Notes under the pieces: model-generated | What the model was told of the DNA's origin: nothing | What the model saw: only the letters and a program-made list of their open reading frames with translations | The model's database searches: none | Position numbers and translations under genes: made by a program | From: Lachnospiraceae bacterium | GTDB taxonomy: Bacteria; Bacillota; Clostridia; Lachnospirales; Lachnospiraceae | NCBI GenBank assembly: GCA_016282595.1 | Contig: JAEEKV010000050.1 | Location: 1 to 36,023, forward strand | Direction: 5' to 3' | DNA length: 36,023 nucleotides | In this document: positions 1-7,452 of the stretch, in pieces | Layout: each line of letters opens with the position of its first letter | How positions within the stretch are numbered: the stretch's first letter is position 1

Positions 1-195
1 CTTTCCTCTGTTGATGTTTCCATCCAGTCCGGAAACGGCACCGCAGTATTGAAGCAGGGAGGAGCTCCTGCGCCTCAGCCCCAGGAAGAAGCCCCTGCGC
101 CCACTGACGCAGAAGCTGTGCAGCCTCCGGAAGAGGGAGCACCGGGAGCAGAAGCACCTGCAGATGGTGAGATGTCGGAGATTCCTACAGATTGA
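1..195 (+). CDS. C-terminal fragment of an unidentified Pro/Ala/Glu-rich protein
   Basis: Frame 1 is open from the first base to a TGA at 193-195, giving the last 64 residues of a protein that starts outside the window. The first part (LSSVDVSIQSGNGTAVLKQG) could be the end of a folded domain. The remainder is low complexity, rich in Pro, Ala, Glu and Gln, as in linkers or tails of exported Gram-positive proteins. A hairpin and a stronger terminator follow, so this gene ends its transcription unit. The function cannot be judged from this fragment. Confidence 0.6.
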   Translation, partial: LSSVDVSIQSGNGTAVLKQGGAPAPQPQEEAPAPTDAEAVQPPEEGAPGAEAPADGEMSEIPTD

Positions 196-204
196 AAAGG
201 TATT

Positions 205-227
205 AAAGTTAGCGGTAGCTAACTTTT
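205..227 (+). other. perfect 9-bp hairpin downstream of the partial gene
   Basis: AAAGTTAGC (205-213), loop GGTA, GCTAACTTT (218-226). The stem is perfect but AT-rich and the T tract is only about four bases, so on its own it is a weak terminator. It lies ten bases after the upstream stop codon and may act together with the next hairpin. Confidence 0.5.
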
Positions 228-248
228 GCATATACATAGGATGATAAG

Positions 249-275
249 AAAACAGGCGCTGCGGCGTCTGTTTTG
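249..275 (+). terminator. intrinsic terminator, possibly bidirectional
   Basis: The stem AAAACAGGCGC (249-259) pairs with GCGTCTGTTTT (264-274) around loop TGCG, with one G-T wobble. The A-rich 5' arm and T-rich 3' arm would allow termination in both directions. The remaining 276-335 stretch holds the ribosome binding site of the next gene. I see no convincing promoter in it. Confidence 0.7.
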
Positions 276-335
276 CAACGTAAAGCAATGCCCGATTCAA
301 AATACACAGGGGCAGAAAAAGTGGGAGGAAGTATC

Positions 336-3300
336 ATGGAAAAAAGAAGCAGAACGATTCTTTGGACGATCACAACGTTTGCACTGGCTATCCTCTTTGC
401 GGCAATCCCGGCGGCAAAGGTAAAAGCAGGCCCCACCTCTTATGGTATCTGGATCGGAGATCAGCAGTTTGATTCGGATCATACGAGGATCTATGATAAA
501 AACGGAGAAAGCGGCGGTGGATATGCGGAGTATGATAACGGAGATAATACCCTTACCTTCCACAACTTCGCAGGTGTAGATCCGAAGCATTTGTATAATA
601 TAGGGGATGAAGCAAATCCCGCATATGCTCAGGTTTATGCCAAAGGGAAGGGAACCTTGAACATCAAGGGAAATGCATCCCTTTTGAATGATGAAGCCAC
701 CTACGGGATTGAAGTTGTAGGCGATTTTACGGATGGTATGTATATTCTTTCCGATGCGGATATTGAAGTGTCCGGGAAATGTGCAGTTTATAGTATCGGA
801 AACCTGTACGTGCAGGGAAAACTGACGGCAACCAGTCGCAGGGAAGGGGGTAGCGCTGTACTTGCCAGTTATATTTCCGTGTACAAAGGAGCCTTAGTCA
901 ATGCGACGGTTTACGGAGGCTGGGGTGAGGCAATCCGGGCCTATGCGGCCATGGATATCGTCGGGGAAGTGAATGCGGCTGTTATTGTTGAGGATGATGC
1001 CGATTTGCCTGCTTCCGAGAAATCACAGGCCATTCATATGAGTTCCCCGGTTTCGACGCTTACATTTTCTGATGGATGTAAAGTGACTGCAACTGCAGGA
1101 GGAAAAAACGGCGTCGGTATTGTAAGTGCCGGAGGAATGGAAATCTATGAGTGTGATATTACTGCTTCCGGAACCTATGAAGCCATGAGTGCCGGAATGA
1201 TCTCTACCTATCAGGATACCTATTACAGAGATAGTGAGAATATCGTGCTAAGAGACAACCAAAAGGAATTTGTAGATAGCAAAGGCAACCCTGTCAAAAA
1301 TATACGTTTTGTAGATGTACAATGGTACGATATCTGGGTGGGAAACAGCCGTATTAACAGCGATAATTGCTACCGGATTCCCGGCATTCGGGGAGGCGGA
1401 AGTGCGACCTTTGATCCGGATAAAGGGGTTCTTACCTTCAACGGAGTTGTCAGCGGCGTGACCGGCGTAAAGGATAATAAGTCCGATGAAGATAACGCTC
1501 TGTTGTGGATTGGACAGGATATGACAATAGAAGGGGAGGCAGTGCTGAACTCCGAGGCAGCGTATCAGGCTATCCGTGTAGCACCAAACAGAACCCTTAC
1601 TATTAACGGTACAATCACAGCAAGTGGAGATGTTTACGGAGTATCGGTGGATGGAAATTCGAAGCTTGTTCTAAACGGATCCCTGCAGGCTTCAGCGAAG
1701 GAGACGAATTATTATGCCGTTAAGGCAGGTAGCATTCGAATTTCTGAAGAGGGATCTTTGGAAGCAGGCCTGAATGGTAATGCTCCCGGAATTAGTTGTA
1801 TCAATGCTCTGGTGATTGACGGCGGCTCGTTGGTTGCAAAGAATAATGGTGGTGGTGCTGCTATCGCTGTATCAAGGGATTTGGTGCTGAATGACGGTTA
1901 TGTGAATGCGGAGGGAGCAGGAAATACGGTTGCCGCCGTCTCAGTTTCGGGAGAGGCTATAGTCAATGGTGGTGTGCTGGAGGCTACCACCAAGAGCGCG
2001 ACAGATCATTCGATTCATGGAAATCTAACCGTAAATGGGGGATTGGTGAAAGCTGCCGCCACCGGAGATGATTCCTATGCGATTTATTGCGATGGGGAAA
2101 AACATTTGACAATCAATGGCGGAACCGTGGAAGCAAAGGTGACGAATAACCCGGGCTCCGGGGCTGCAGTTTATGCCCAAAAGTTATTTATGAGTGGAGG
2201 AACCCTGACGGCTGCATCCGATTATGACGGCATATATGCAAATTCGGGGCTGAACCTTTACGGAGGAAAGATCGTTGCAACCGGTTTGAATAAGGACGGA
2301 ATCTTTTCCAATAACACCATGGAAATCTCAGCAGGGGAAATAGAAGCTTCAGGGAAAACCTATGGAATCAACCTTAAAAAGAAGCTGACTATTGACGGAG
2401 GTAAAATTCTGGCAAAAGGGGATACTGCTGCGATTTATGTGCACGTAACAGATGGCATTAAGCTGCAGGGTGATGCAGCCATAAGCAGTCCGAAAAATGC
2501 ATCGATCCAATCCTTTACTTCTCCGGTGGTGTGTACAAGTGTAACCATCGATGGTATTACTTATGAAAAGGAGGTAATCATCGAGGGATCTGAGCAGTAC
2601 TCATTGTGGATAGGAAATACCCGGGTAACAGAGGGAAATGCAACAGAAATACAGGGAGTTCTGGGAGGGAAGGCCTCTTATGATCCAATGACCCATACCC
2701 TGACCTTTGCAAATGTAACCGGAATCACGGGATCTGCTCCTACAGCACCTGTACAAGCACAGATCTATTCCCTGGGTGATCTGACCATCGATGGAACAGC
2801 TGATTTAGATGCAGATACCGAATGTGTGATTTATATGGCCGGTGGCAGCAAGCTGACGATGATCGGAGATTTGACCCTTTCTTCAAATCAGAATTATTCG
2901 GTTTATGCATCTGATTTGGAAATACCGGGATCCTTGACTGCATCGTCCAAGAAGGAGACTGCTGTATATGTTGATGGCAATCTGAAGGTGTCGGGAAATT
3001 TGGATGCCACGACGGAGTCGGGAACGGCTGCTGTTCAGGTAAAAATAGGATGGGCTGATATATCCGGAAGTGTCGATGTATTTACGAAAGACGGAACCTA
3101 TGGGTTTTATGTAACAGGGGGCTCGGCTGATGTATCCGGTCAGTTGACAGCTGAGGCTACTTCAAATTGTGCATGCTACATAAAAAAAGCGCTGAATCTT
3201 ACCGGAACAGCAGACTTCAAAGCAAGTGGGGCTGAAGCCGCCCTTACTGTGGGAGGATCCGGCATCATTTCCGGAATGCTGAACGCCCGGGCCAACAAAG

Positions 3301-4541
3301 CAGAAGCTTTTATTGCAAATGGAAGCATTATTGTAAATGGCGGAAAAGTGACTGCAACTTCAACGGAAGCTTCCGGAATCAGTTCGAAAGACAATCTGGA
3401 AATTAACGCAGGATCTGTGGAAGCTACGGGAGCGACGGCAGCCATCACCGTTGTCGGGGAGATCAAATGTTATAACGGCAGTATCATCCTGTTTCCGGAG
3501 GATGCTGGATTTTCCGCAGGGAATATGATTGTCAATGGTGACGGATCGGAGGCAACCCATGTCTTGATCGGCCCGGCTCCGAAGGTTGTAGTGACCTTTG
3601 ATGTGGGTGGCATTGGCAGTGCCCCTGAAAAGCAGAGCATTACCGGGGGAAGACGTGCAACAAAACCTGCAAAGGATCCGACGGCGGAGTGTAAGGTCTT
3701 TGAGGGCTGGTATAAAGATTCCCAATGCTTGCAGGAGTACGATTTTGCCGATCCTGTACTATCTGACATAACAATCTATGCCAAGTGGAAAAGCGGGCAT
3801 GACATAAAGCCTGTAGCAAAGAAGGACGCCACCTGTGAAGAAGCAGGCAATGATGCCTATTATATCTGCAGTAAGTGCGGCAAGTGGTTTTCAGATGCAG
3901 AAGGTACGAAAGTGATCCCGGATCATAACACCATGATCCATGCAGCCCTGGGACACGACTGGGGAGAGTGGAAGATTACAAAGGAAGCCACCGGGGATGC
4001 AGAAGGACAGGAAATGCGTGTATGCTCCCGGGATAAGAATCACACCGAGACCAGAAGCATTGCCAAAAAGACGGATGCCGGAACTAAGGATCCTGCAAAG
4101 GGAGAAACCGTAAAGGATGAAAGCTCCAAGGGTATCTATCTGGTAACCTCTACGGAAGCAGGAAACCTTACCGTAACCTACGGGGGCCCTCAGGATGAAA
4201 CCGCGGCTGAACTGGTAATCCCGGATCAGATCACCATTTGCGGCAAGGCTTATAAGGTAACCGAGATCAAGGCAAACGCCTTTAAGAACAACAGGAAACT
4301 GAAAAAGATCACCATTGGTAAGAACATTAAAAAGATCGGCAAAAATGCCTTTTATGGATGCAAAAACTTAAAGAAGATTACCATTAAGACCAAGCTTCTT
4401 ACGAAAAAGAGCGTAGGGAAAAACGCCTTTGGAAAGATTCATCCCAAGGCCCAGGCAAAGGTGCCTTCCAAGAAAAAGAAAGCCTATAAGACCATCCTCA
4501 GAGCAAAAGGCATGAAGGGAAAGAGCCAGAAAGTAAAATGA
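336..4541 (+). CDS. large secreted surface protein: beta-helix repeats, InlB B-repeat, BspA-type LRR end
   Basis: The protein is 1401 aa. The ATG at 336 is chosen because GGGAGGAA sits 5 bases before it and it opens a signal peptide (MEKRS, then a hydrophobic core to about residue 26, likely cut after AKVKA). An upstream in-frame ATG at 273 lies inside the terminator hairpin. Three modules start with a Y-x-[IL]-W-[IV]-G-[ND] motif at about residues 36, 331 and 755. Each is followed by many short G/N-rich strands with LTINGG-like motifs, typical of a right-handed beta-helix (pectin-lyase-like) fold. Residues about 1086-1150 resemble the Listeria/Bacteroides InlB B-repeat (EGWYKD ... ITIYAKWK). 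A Cys-pair segment (CEEAG ... YYICSKCGKWF) and a BspA-like LRR (KLKKITIGKNIKKIG) follow. There is no LPXTG anchor. The role is inferred to be adhesion or surface display. The stop overlaps the MATE start by ATGA. Confidence 0.85.
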   Translation: MEKRSRTILWTITTFALAILFAAIPAAKVKAGPTSYGIWIGDQQFDSDHTRIYDKNGESGGGYAEYDNGDNTLTFHNFAGVDPKHLYNIGDEANPAYAQVYAKGKGTLNIKGNASLLNDEATYGIEVVGDFTDGMYILSDADIEVSGKCAVYSIGNLYVQGKLTATSRREGGSAVLASYISVYKGALVNATVYGGWGEAIRAYAAMDIVGEVNAAVIVEDDADLPASEKSQAIHMSSPVSTLTFSDGCKVTATAGGKNGVGIVSAGGMEIYECDITASGTYEAMSAGMISTYQDTYYRDSENIVLRDNQKEFVDSKGNPVKNIRFVDVQWYDIWVGNSRINSDNCYRIPGIRGGGSATFDPDKGVLTFNGVVSGVTGVKDNKSDEDNALLWIGQDMTIEGEAVLNSEAAYQAIRVAPNRTLTINGTITASGDVYGVSVDGNSKLVLNGSLQASAKETNYYAVKAGSIRISEEGSLEAGLNGNAPGISCINALVIDGGSLVAKNNGGGAAIAVSRDLVLNDGYVNAEGAGNTVAAVSVSGEAIVNGGVLEATTKSATDHSIHGNLTVNGGLVKAAATGDDSYAIYCDGEKHLTINGGTVEAKVTNNPGSGAAVYAQKLFMSGGTLTAASDYDGIYANSGLNLYGGKIVATGLNKDGIFSNNTMEISAGEIEASGKTYGINLKKKLTIDGGKILAKGDTAAIYVHVTDGIKLQGDAAISSPKNASIQSFTSPVVCTSVTIDGITYEKEVIIEGSEQYSLWIGNTRVTEGNATEIQGVLGGKASYDPMTHTLTFANVTGITGSAPTAPVQAQIYSLGDLTIDGTADLDADTECVIYMAGGSKLTMIGDLTLSSNQNYSVYASDLEIPGSLTASSKKETAVYVDGNLKVSGNLDATTESGTAAVQVKIGWADISGSVDVFTKDGTYGFYVTGGSADVSGQLTAEATSNCACYIKKALNLTGTADFKASGAEAALTVGGSGIISGMLNARANKAEAFIANGSIIVNGGKVTATSTEASGISSKDNLEINAGSVEATGATAAITVVGEIKCYNGSIILFPEDAGFSAGNMIVNGDGSEATHVLIGPAPKVVVTFDVGGIGSAPEKQSITGGRRATKPAKDPTAECKVFEGWYKDSQCLQEYDFADPVLSDITIYAKWKSGHDIKPVAKKDATCEEAGNDAYYICSKCGKWFSDAEGTKVIPDHNTMIHAALGHDWGEWKITKEATGDAEGQEMRVCSRDKNHTETRSIAKKTDAGTKDPAKGETVKDESSKGIYLVTSTEAGNLTVTYGGPQDETAAELVIPDQITICGKAYKVTEIKANAFKNNRKLKKITIGKNIKKIGKNAFYGCKNLKKITIKTKLLTKKSVGKNAFGKIHPKAQAKVPSKKKKAYKTILRAKGMKGKSQKVK

Positions 4542-5920
4542 TAAAACAGGAAAAACAACAGGCTGAAAGTATGTATGAGGGGAGCTTGTGGGACAAGATC
4601 CTGAAATATGCATTTCCCCTGGCGGCAACGGGCATTTTGCAGCAGCTTTTCAATGCTGCGGATATTGCGGTTGTCGGACGGTTTACCGGAGATAAAGGGG
4701 CACTGGCTATGGCGGCGGTAGGTGCCAACAGTCCCCTTGTAGGACTGGCTTTGAACCTTTTCATGGGAATTTCTCTGGGTACCAATGTCATCATTGCCAA
4801 TTCTGTGGGAAGTAAGGATGAAAGGGCCATCCGGAAAGCGGCTCATACCTCCATTGTATTTGCCCTGCTTTCAGGACTGGTTTTGGCTGTTTTGGCGGAG
4901 CTTTTTTCCGGACCTATCCTTCGTTCCCAAAGTATCCCGGAGGAAGTGCTTCCTATGGCACTTCTGTATTTCCGTGTCTATATGTTCGGAATTCCCGTGA
5001 TCATTCTGTATAACTTCATATCCGCAATTTTCCGTGGGCTGGGCAATACCAGGACGCCTTTGATGGCGCTGGTATTTTCCGGCCTGCTAAACGTCTTATT
5101 GAATCTGTTCTTTGTGCTGATCCTGCACATGACCGTGGAAGGCGTGGCAGCGGCTACCGTCCTCTCCAACGGTGTCAGCTCCGGAATCCTGCTGCGGGAT
5201 CTGAACAAGCCCGATTCTCCGGTACGCCTGAGGCGAAGAGAACTGAAGATCGACGGACAGATCCTGTCCAGGATTCTTCGCATCGGTATTCCCGCAGGGC
5301 TCCAATCATCCGTCTTTGGTTTTGCAAACATTCTGATCCAGTCGGCCATCAACAGCCTGGGAACCATTGTTATGGCAGCATCCTCTGCAGCCTTCAATAT
5401 TGAGATCTTTGTGTATCAGGTATTCAATAGCTTTGCACAGGCCACAACTACCTTCGTGGGACAGAATTTCGGTGCAGGGAAGATCAAGCGCTGTAAAAAG
5501 ACCCTGTTTTTGTGTTTGGGAGAAGGAGCAGTCTTTCTCGGCATGGCCATAGCCCTGGTGCTGTTTTTCGGAAAGCGGATGCTTTCGGTGTTCAATCCCG
5601 ATCCCCAGGTGGTGGAAGTGGGGTATGTACGTCTGCTTTTGATCTTTTCGGCCTATTACTTCAGCCTGACCTATGAGTCCCTGTCAGGGTACCTTCGTGG
5701 CTTCGGAATCTCCGTGATCCCCGCAGTCCTTACCATGATCGGCGTCTGCGGCGTCCGCATCACCTGGATCTACGCGGTGTTCCCCAGATTCCGCACCTTT
5801 TCCAATATCATGCTGGTGTATCCCCTGAGTCTTGCGACTACGGCGGTGCTGTTGCTTGTAGCGACGCTGATTCTGAGGCCTGCCAGAAAGTGGATGAAAT
5901 CCGAGAACGGTTCTGACTGA
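4538..5920 (+). CDS. MATE family multidrug/cation antiporter
   Basis: This is a 460-aa polytopic membrane protein with the usual MATE length and about 12 hydrophobic segments. Its start resembles many clostridial MATE proteins (LWDKILKYAFPLAATGILQQLFNAADIAVVGRF), with a second pseudo-repeat from about residue 245 (RILRIGIPAGLQSSVFGFAN). Members export cationic drugs or metabolites against Na+ or H+; the substrate cannot be read here. It overlaps the preceding gene by four bases (ATGA), so translational coupling is likely. The last codons and the TGA lie inside the 19-bp left terminal repeat of the palindromic element at 5905-6223, so the natural C-terminus may have been altered slightly. Confidence 0.9.
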   Translation: MIKQEKQQAESMYEGSLWDKILKYAFPLAATGILQQLFNAADIAVVGRFTGDKGALAMAAVGANSPLVGLALNLFMGISLGTNVIIANSVGSKDERAIRKAAHTSIVFALLSGLVLAVLAELFSGPILRSQSIPEEVLPMALLYFRVYMFGIPVIILYNFISAIFRGLGNTRTPLMALVFSGLLNVLLNLFFVLILHMTVEGVAAATVLSNGVSSGILLRDLNKPDSPVRLRRRELKIDGQILSRILRIGIPAGLQSSVFGFANILIQSAINSLGTIVMAASSAAFNIEIFVYQVFNSFAQATTTFVGQNFGAGKIKRCKKTLFLCLGEGAVFLGMAIALVLFFGKRMLSVFNPDPQVVEVGYVRLLLIFSAYYFSLTYESLSGYLRGFGISVIPAVLTMIGVCGVRITWIYAVFPRFRTFSNIMLVYPLSLATTAVLLLVATLILRPARKWMKSENGSD

Positions 5921-6223
5921 CATAGCCATGGTTGATTATGATGGCTTTGTCGGTTCGGGTGCACTTTCACGGTCGCTTTCCGCCATATGGTGATCTTCTA
6001 AGAAAACGCAGGCCTGCGATTTACGCTATACACGGGTCGGGCCCAAATGCCATCCGGGCACTGTGGGCCCTGAATCGCACATCCGTGTGCGATTCTCCCT
6101 GATTACGGCAAGCTGCGTTTTCAAGAATCTCATCCATCTGACGGGCTTGCGCCGCGCCCGAAAAGTCACCCGCAACCTCCGCCATCATAGTTCAGTATTT
6201 GAAGATGTCAGTCAGAACCGTTC
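5905..6223. repeat. 319-bp imperfect palindrome with 19-bp terminal inverted repeats (MITE-like or structured RNA)
   Basis: GAACGGTTCTGACTGACAT (5905-5923) is the exact reverse complement of 6205-6223. Inside it the arms keep pairing: 5937-5945 with 6181-6189; GGTT 5952-5955 with AACC 6174-6177; CGGGTG 5956-5961 with CACCCG 6167-6172; 5963-5968 with 6160-6166; about 5980-5990 with 6134-6144; and GAAAACGCAG 6002-6011 with 6113-6122. The roughly 100-base apex holds two more hairpins: GGGCCCA 6039-6045 with TGGGCCC 6064-6070, and a perfect 10-bp stem GAATCGCACA (6072-6081) with TGTGCGATTC around TCCG. CGA flanks both ends (5902-5904, 6224-6226), a possible 3-bp target duplication. I see no believable ORF. 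It could be a non-autonomous mobile element, a structured RNA or a large terminator; the folding is certain, the identity is not. Confidence 0.8.
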
Positions 6224-6274
6224 CGAGCCCACTATCTGTGATACATCTATGGCAAAAAATCAGAGAATATGATA

Positions 6275-6283
6275 TGGTATAAA
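6275..6283 (+). promoter_or_regulatory. candidate extended -10 promoter for the dehydrogenase-kinase pair
   Basis: TGG immediately before TATAAA (6278-6283) is an extended -10 element. No good -35 box lies 16-18 bases upstream (AAAAAT). The ribosome binding site AGGAAAGGA follows at 6301-6309. The remaining 6224-6274 bases, just outside the palindromic element, hold nothing else I can name. Confidence 0.4.
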
Positions 6284-6318
6284 TTAGTAGAATTTTGCAC
6301 AGGAAAGGATGACTGAGC

Positions 6319-7431
6319 ATGGAAACAAGACCGTATGTAGCATGGGATCTGATGAACCGTTTTATGATCGACGTATTCGTGGCTTACGGAGTGCCCGAAG
6401 AGGATGCAAAGATCTGCGCCGATGTGCTTCTGGAGTCGGACAGACGCGGCATTGAAAGCCATGGCTGCAATCGGTTTAAACCCATTTACATTGACAGGAT
6501 CGAGAAGGGAACCCTGCTTCCCGTAACCAATATTGAAATTCTGAAGGAAACCCCCACCACCGTTGTCATGGATGCTCATGACGGAATGGGTATGGTGGCT
6601 TCTTATAAGATGATGCAGATGCTCATCGAAAAAGCCAAGACCTACGGCATGGCAGGCGGAGCTATTAAGAACTCTACCCACTACGGCATTGCGGGCTACT
6701 GGGCTACCATGGCAAGCAACGAAGGGCTTCTTGGGCTGACGGGAACCAATGCCCGTCCTTCCATTTCGCCTACCTTCGGCGTAGAGAATATGATGGGAAC
6801 CAATCCTCTGACCTTTGCTTTTCCCACGGATGAGGAGTTTCCCTTCTGCCTGGACTGTGCCACCTCTACGGTACAAAGAGGCAAGATCGAATACTATGCA
6901 AGAGAGGGCAAGGAAACCCCGGCAGGTATGGTGGTGACCCATGATGGCAGCACCGTGACGGATTCGGCTCAGATTTTGAAGATGCTCACGGAAGGCAAAG
7001 CGGCTCTTGCGCCCATCGGCGGAGGCCCCGGAGATGAGATGTGCGGCTATAAGGGCTATGGCTATGCAGCAGTCGTGGAGATCCTTTCCGCAGCACTGGC
7101 AGGAGGCGAGTTTATGAAGGCACTGAGTGGTGTCAGCGAGGATGGAAAGCCTCAGATGTACCATCTGGGACACTTTTTCTTCGTGGTGGATCCCAACGCC
7201 TTTATGGGAGAAGAGGTTTTCAGAAAAACCGCAGGCGATATTGTCAGAGCCCTGCGCGCCAGCAAAAAGGCCCCCGGATATGACAGGATCTATACGGCTG
7301 GAGAGAAGGAGCACGATGCCTGGCTGGAGAGAAAAGACAAGGGCGTTCCGGTGACGGAAGCAGTACAAAAGGAAATGATCGCCATGCGCGATAAGCTGAA
7401 TCTTCCCTATACCTTCCCCTTTGAAAACTAA
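6319..7431 (+). CDS. Ldh2/malate dehydrogenase family NAD(P)-dependent oxidoreductase
   Basis: The protein is 370 aa, the usual length for the malate/L-lactate dehydrogenase type-2 family, which has its own NAD(P) fold rather than a classical Rossmann domain. Family marks are DRRGIESHGCNR (candidate catalytic His48), NSTHYGIAGYW (His121), GTNPLTFAFPT, the D-x-ATS-x4-GKIE segment and the KGYGYAAVVEILS helix. Members reduce 2-oxoacids (malate/oxaloacetate, lactate, 2,3-diketogulonate, ureidoglycolate), and the substrate cannot be assigned. The protein has no signal peptide and is cytoplasmic. It is followed after 21 bases by the hybrid kinase, so the two are probably co-transcribed, but no metabolic pathway genes adjoin it. 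Confidence 0.88.
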   Translation: METRPYVAWDLMNRFMIDVFVAYGVPEEDAKICADVLLESDRRGIESHGCNRFKPIYIDRIEKGTLLPVTNIEILKETPTTVVMDAHDGMGMVASYKMMQMLIEKAKTYGMAGGAIKNSTHYGIAGYWATMASNEGLLGLTGTNARPSISPTFGVENMMGTNPLTFAFPTDEEFPFCLDCATSTVQRGKIEYYAREGKETPAGMVVTHDGSTVTDSAQILKMLTEGKAALAPIGGGPGDEMCGYKGYGYAAVVEILSAALAGGEFMKALSGVSEDGKPQMYHLGHFFFVVDPNAFMGEEVFRKTAGDIVRALRASKKAPGYDRIYTAGEKEHDAWLERKDKGVPVTEAVQKEMIAMRDKLNLPYTFPFEN

Positions 7432-7452
7432 AGAAATTACGGAGTCATTTCA

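Noticed and set aside
273-335. Longer N-terminus for the surface protein
   Set aside because: The ATG at 273 lies in the terminator's 3' arm; the ATG at 336 has a good ribosome binding site and starts a signal peptide.
5924-5950. Simple terminator after MATE (AGCCAT/ATGGCT followed by TTTG)
   Set aside because: The stem is 6 bp with an 11-base loop and little T; the same bases take part in the much larger 5905-6223 palindrome, so it is at best an alternative fold.
6063-6272. 69-aa open frame inside the palindromic element
   Set aside because: It has no ribosome binding site, its composition follows the inverted-repeat arms, and it runs across the right terminal repeat; a by-product of the palindrome.
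6247-7368. 373-aa minus-strand frame opposite the dehydrogenase
   Set aside because: The + strand frame is a clear Ldh2 family member; the antisense product is His-rich and unlike any family.
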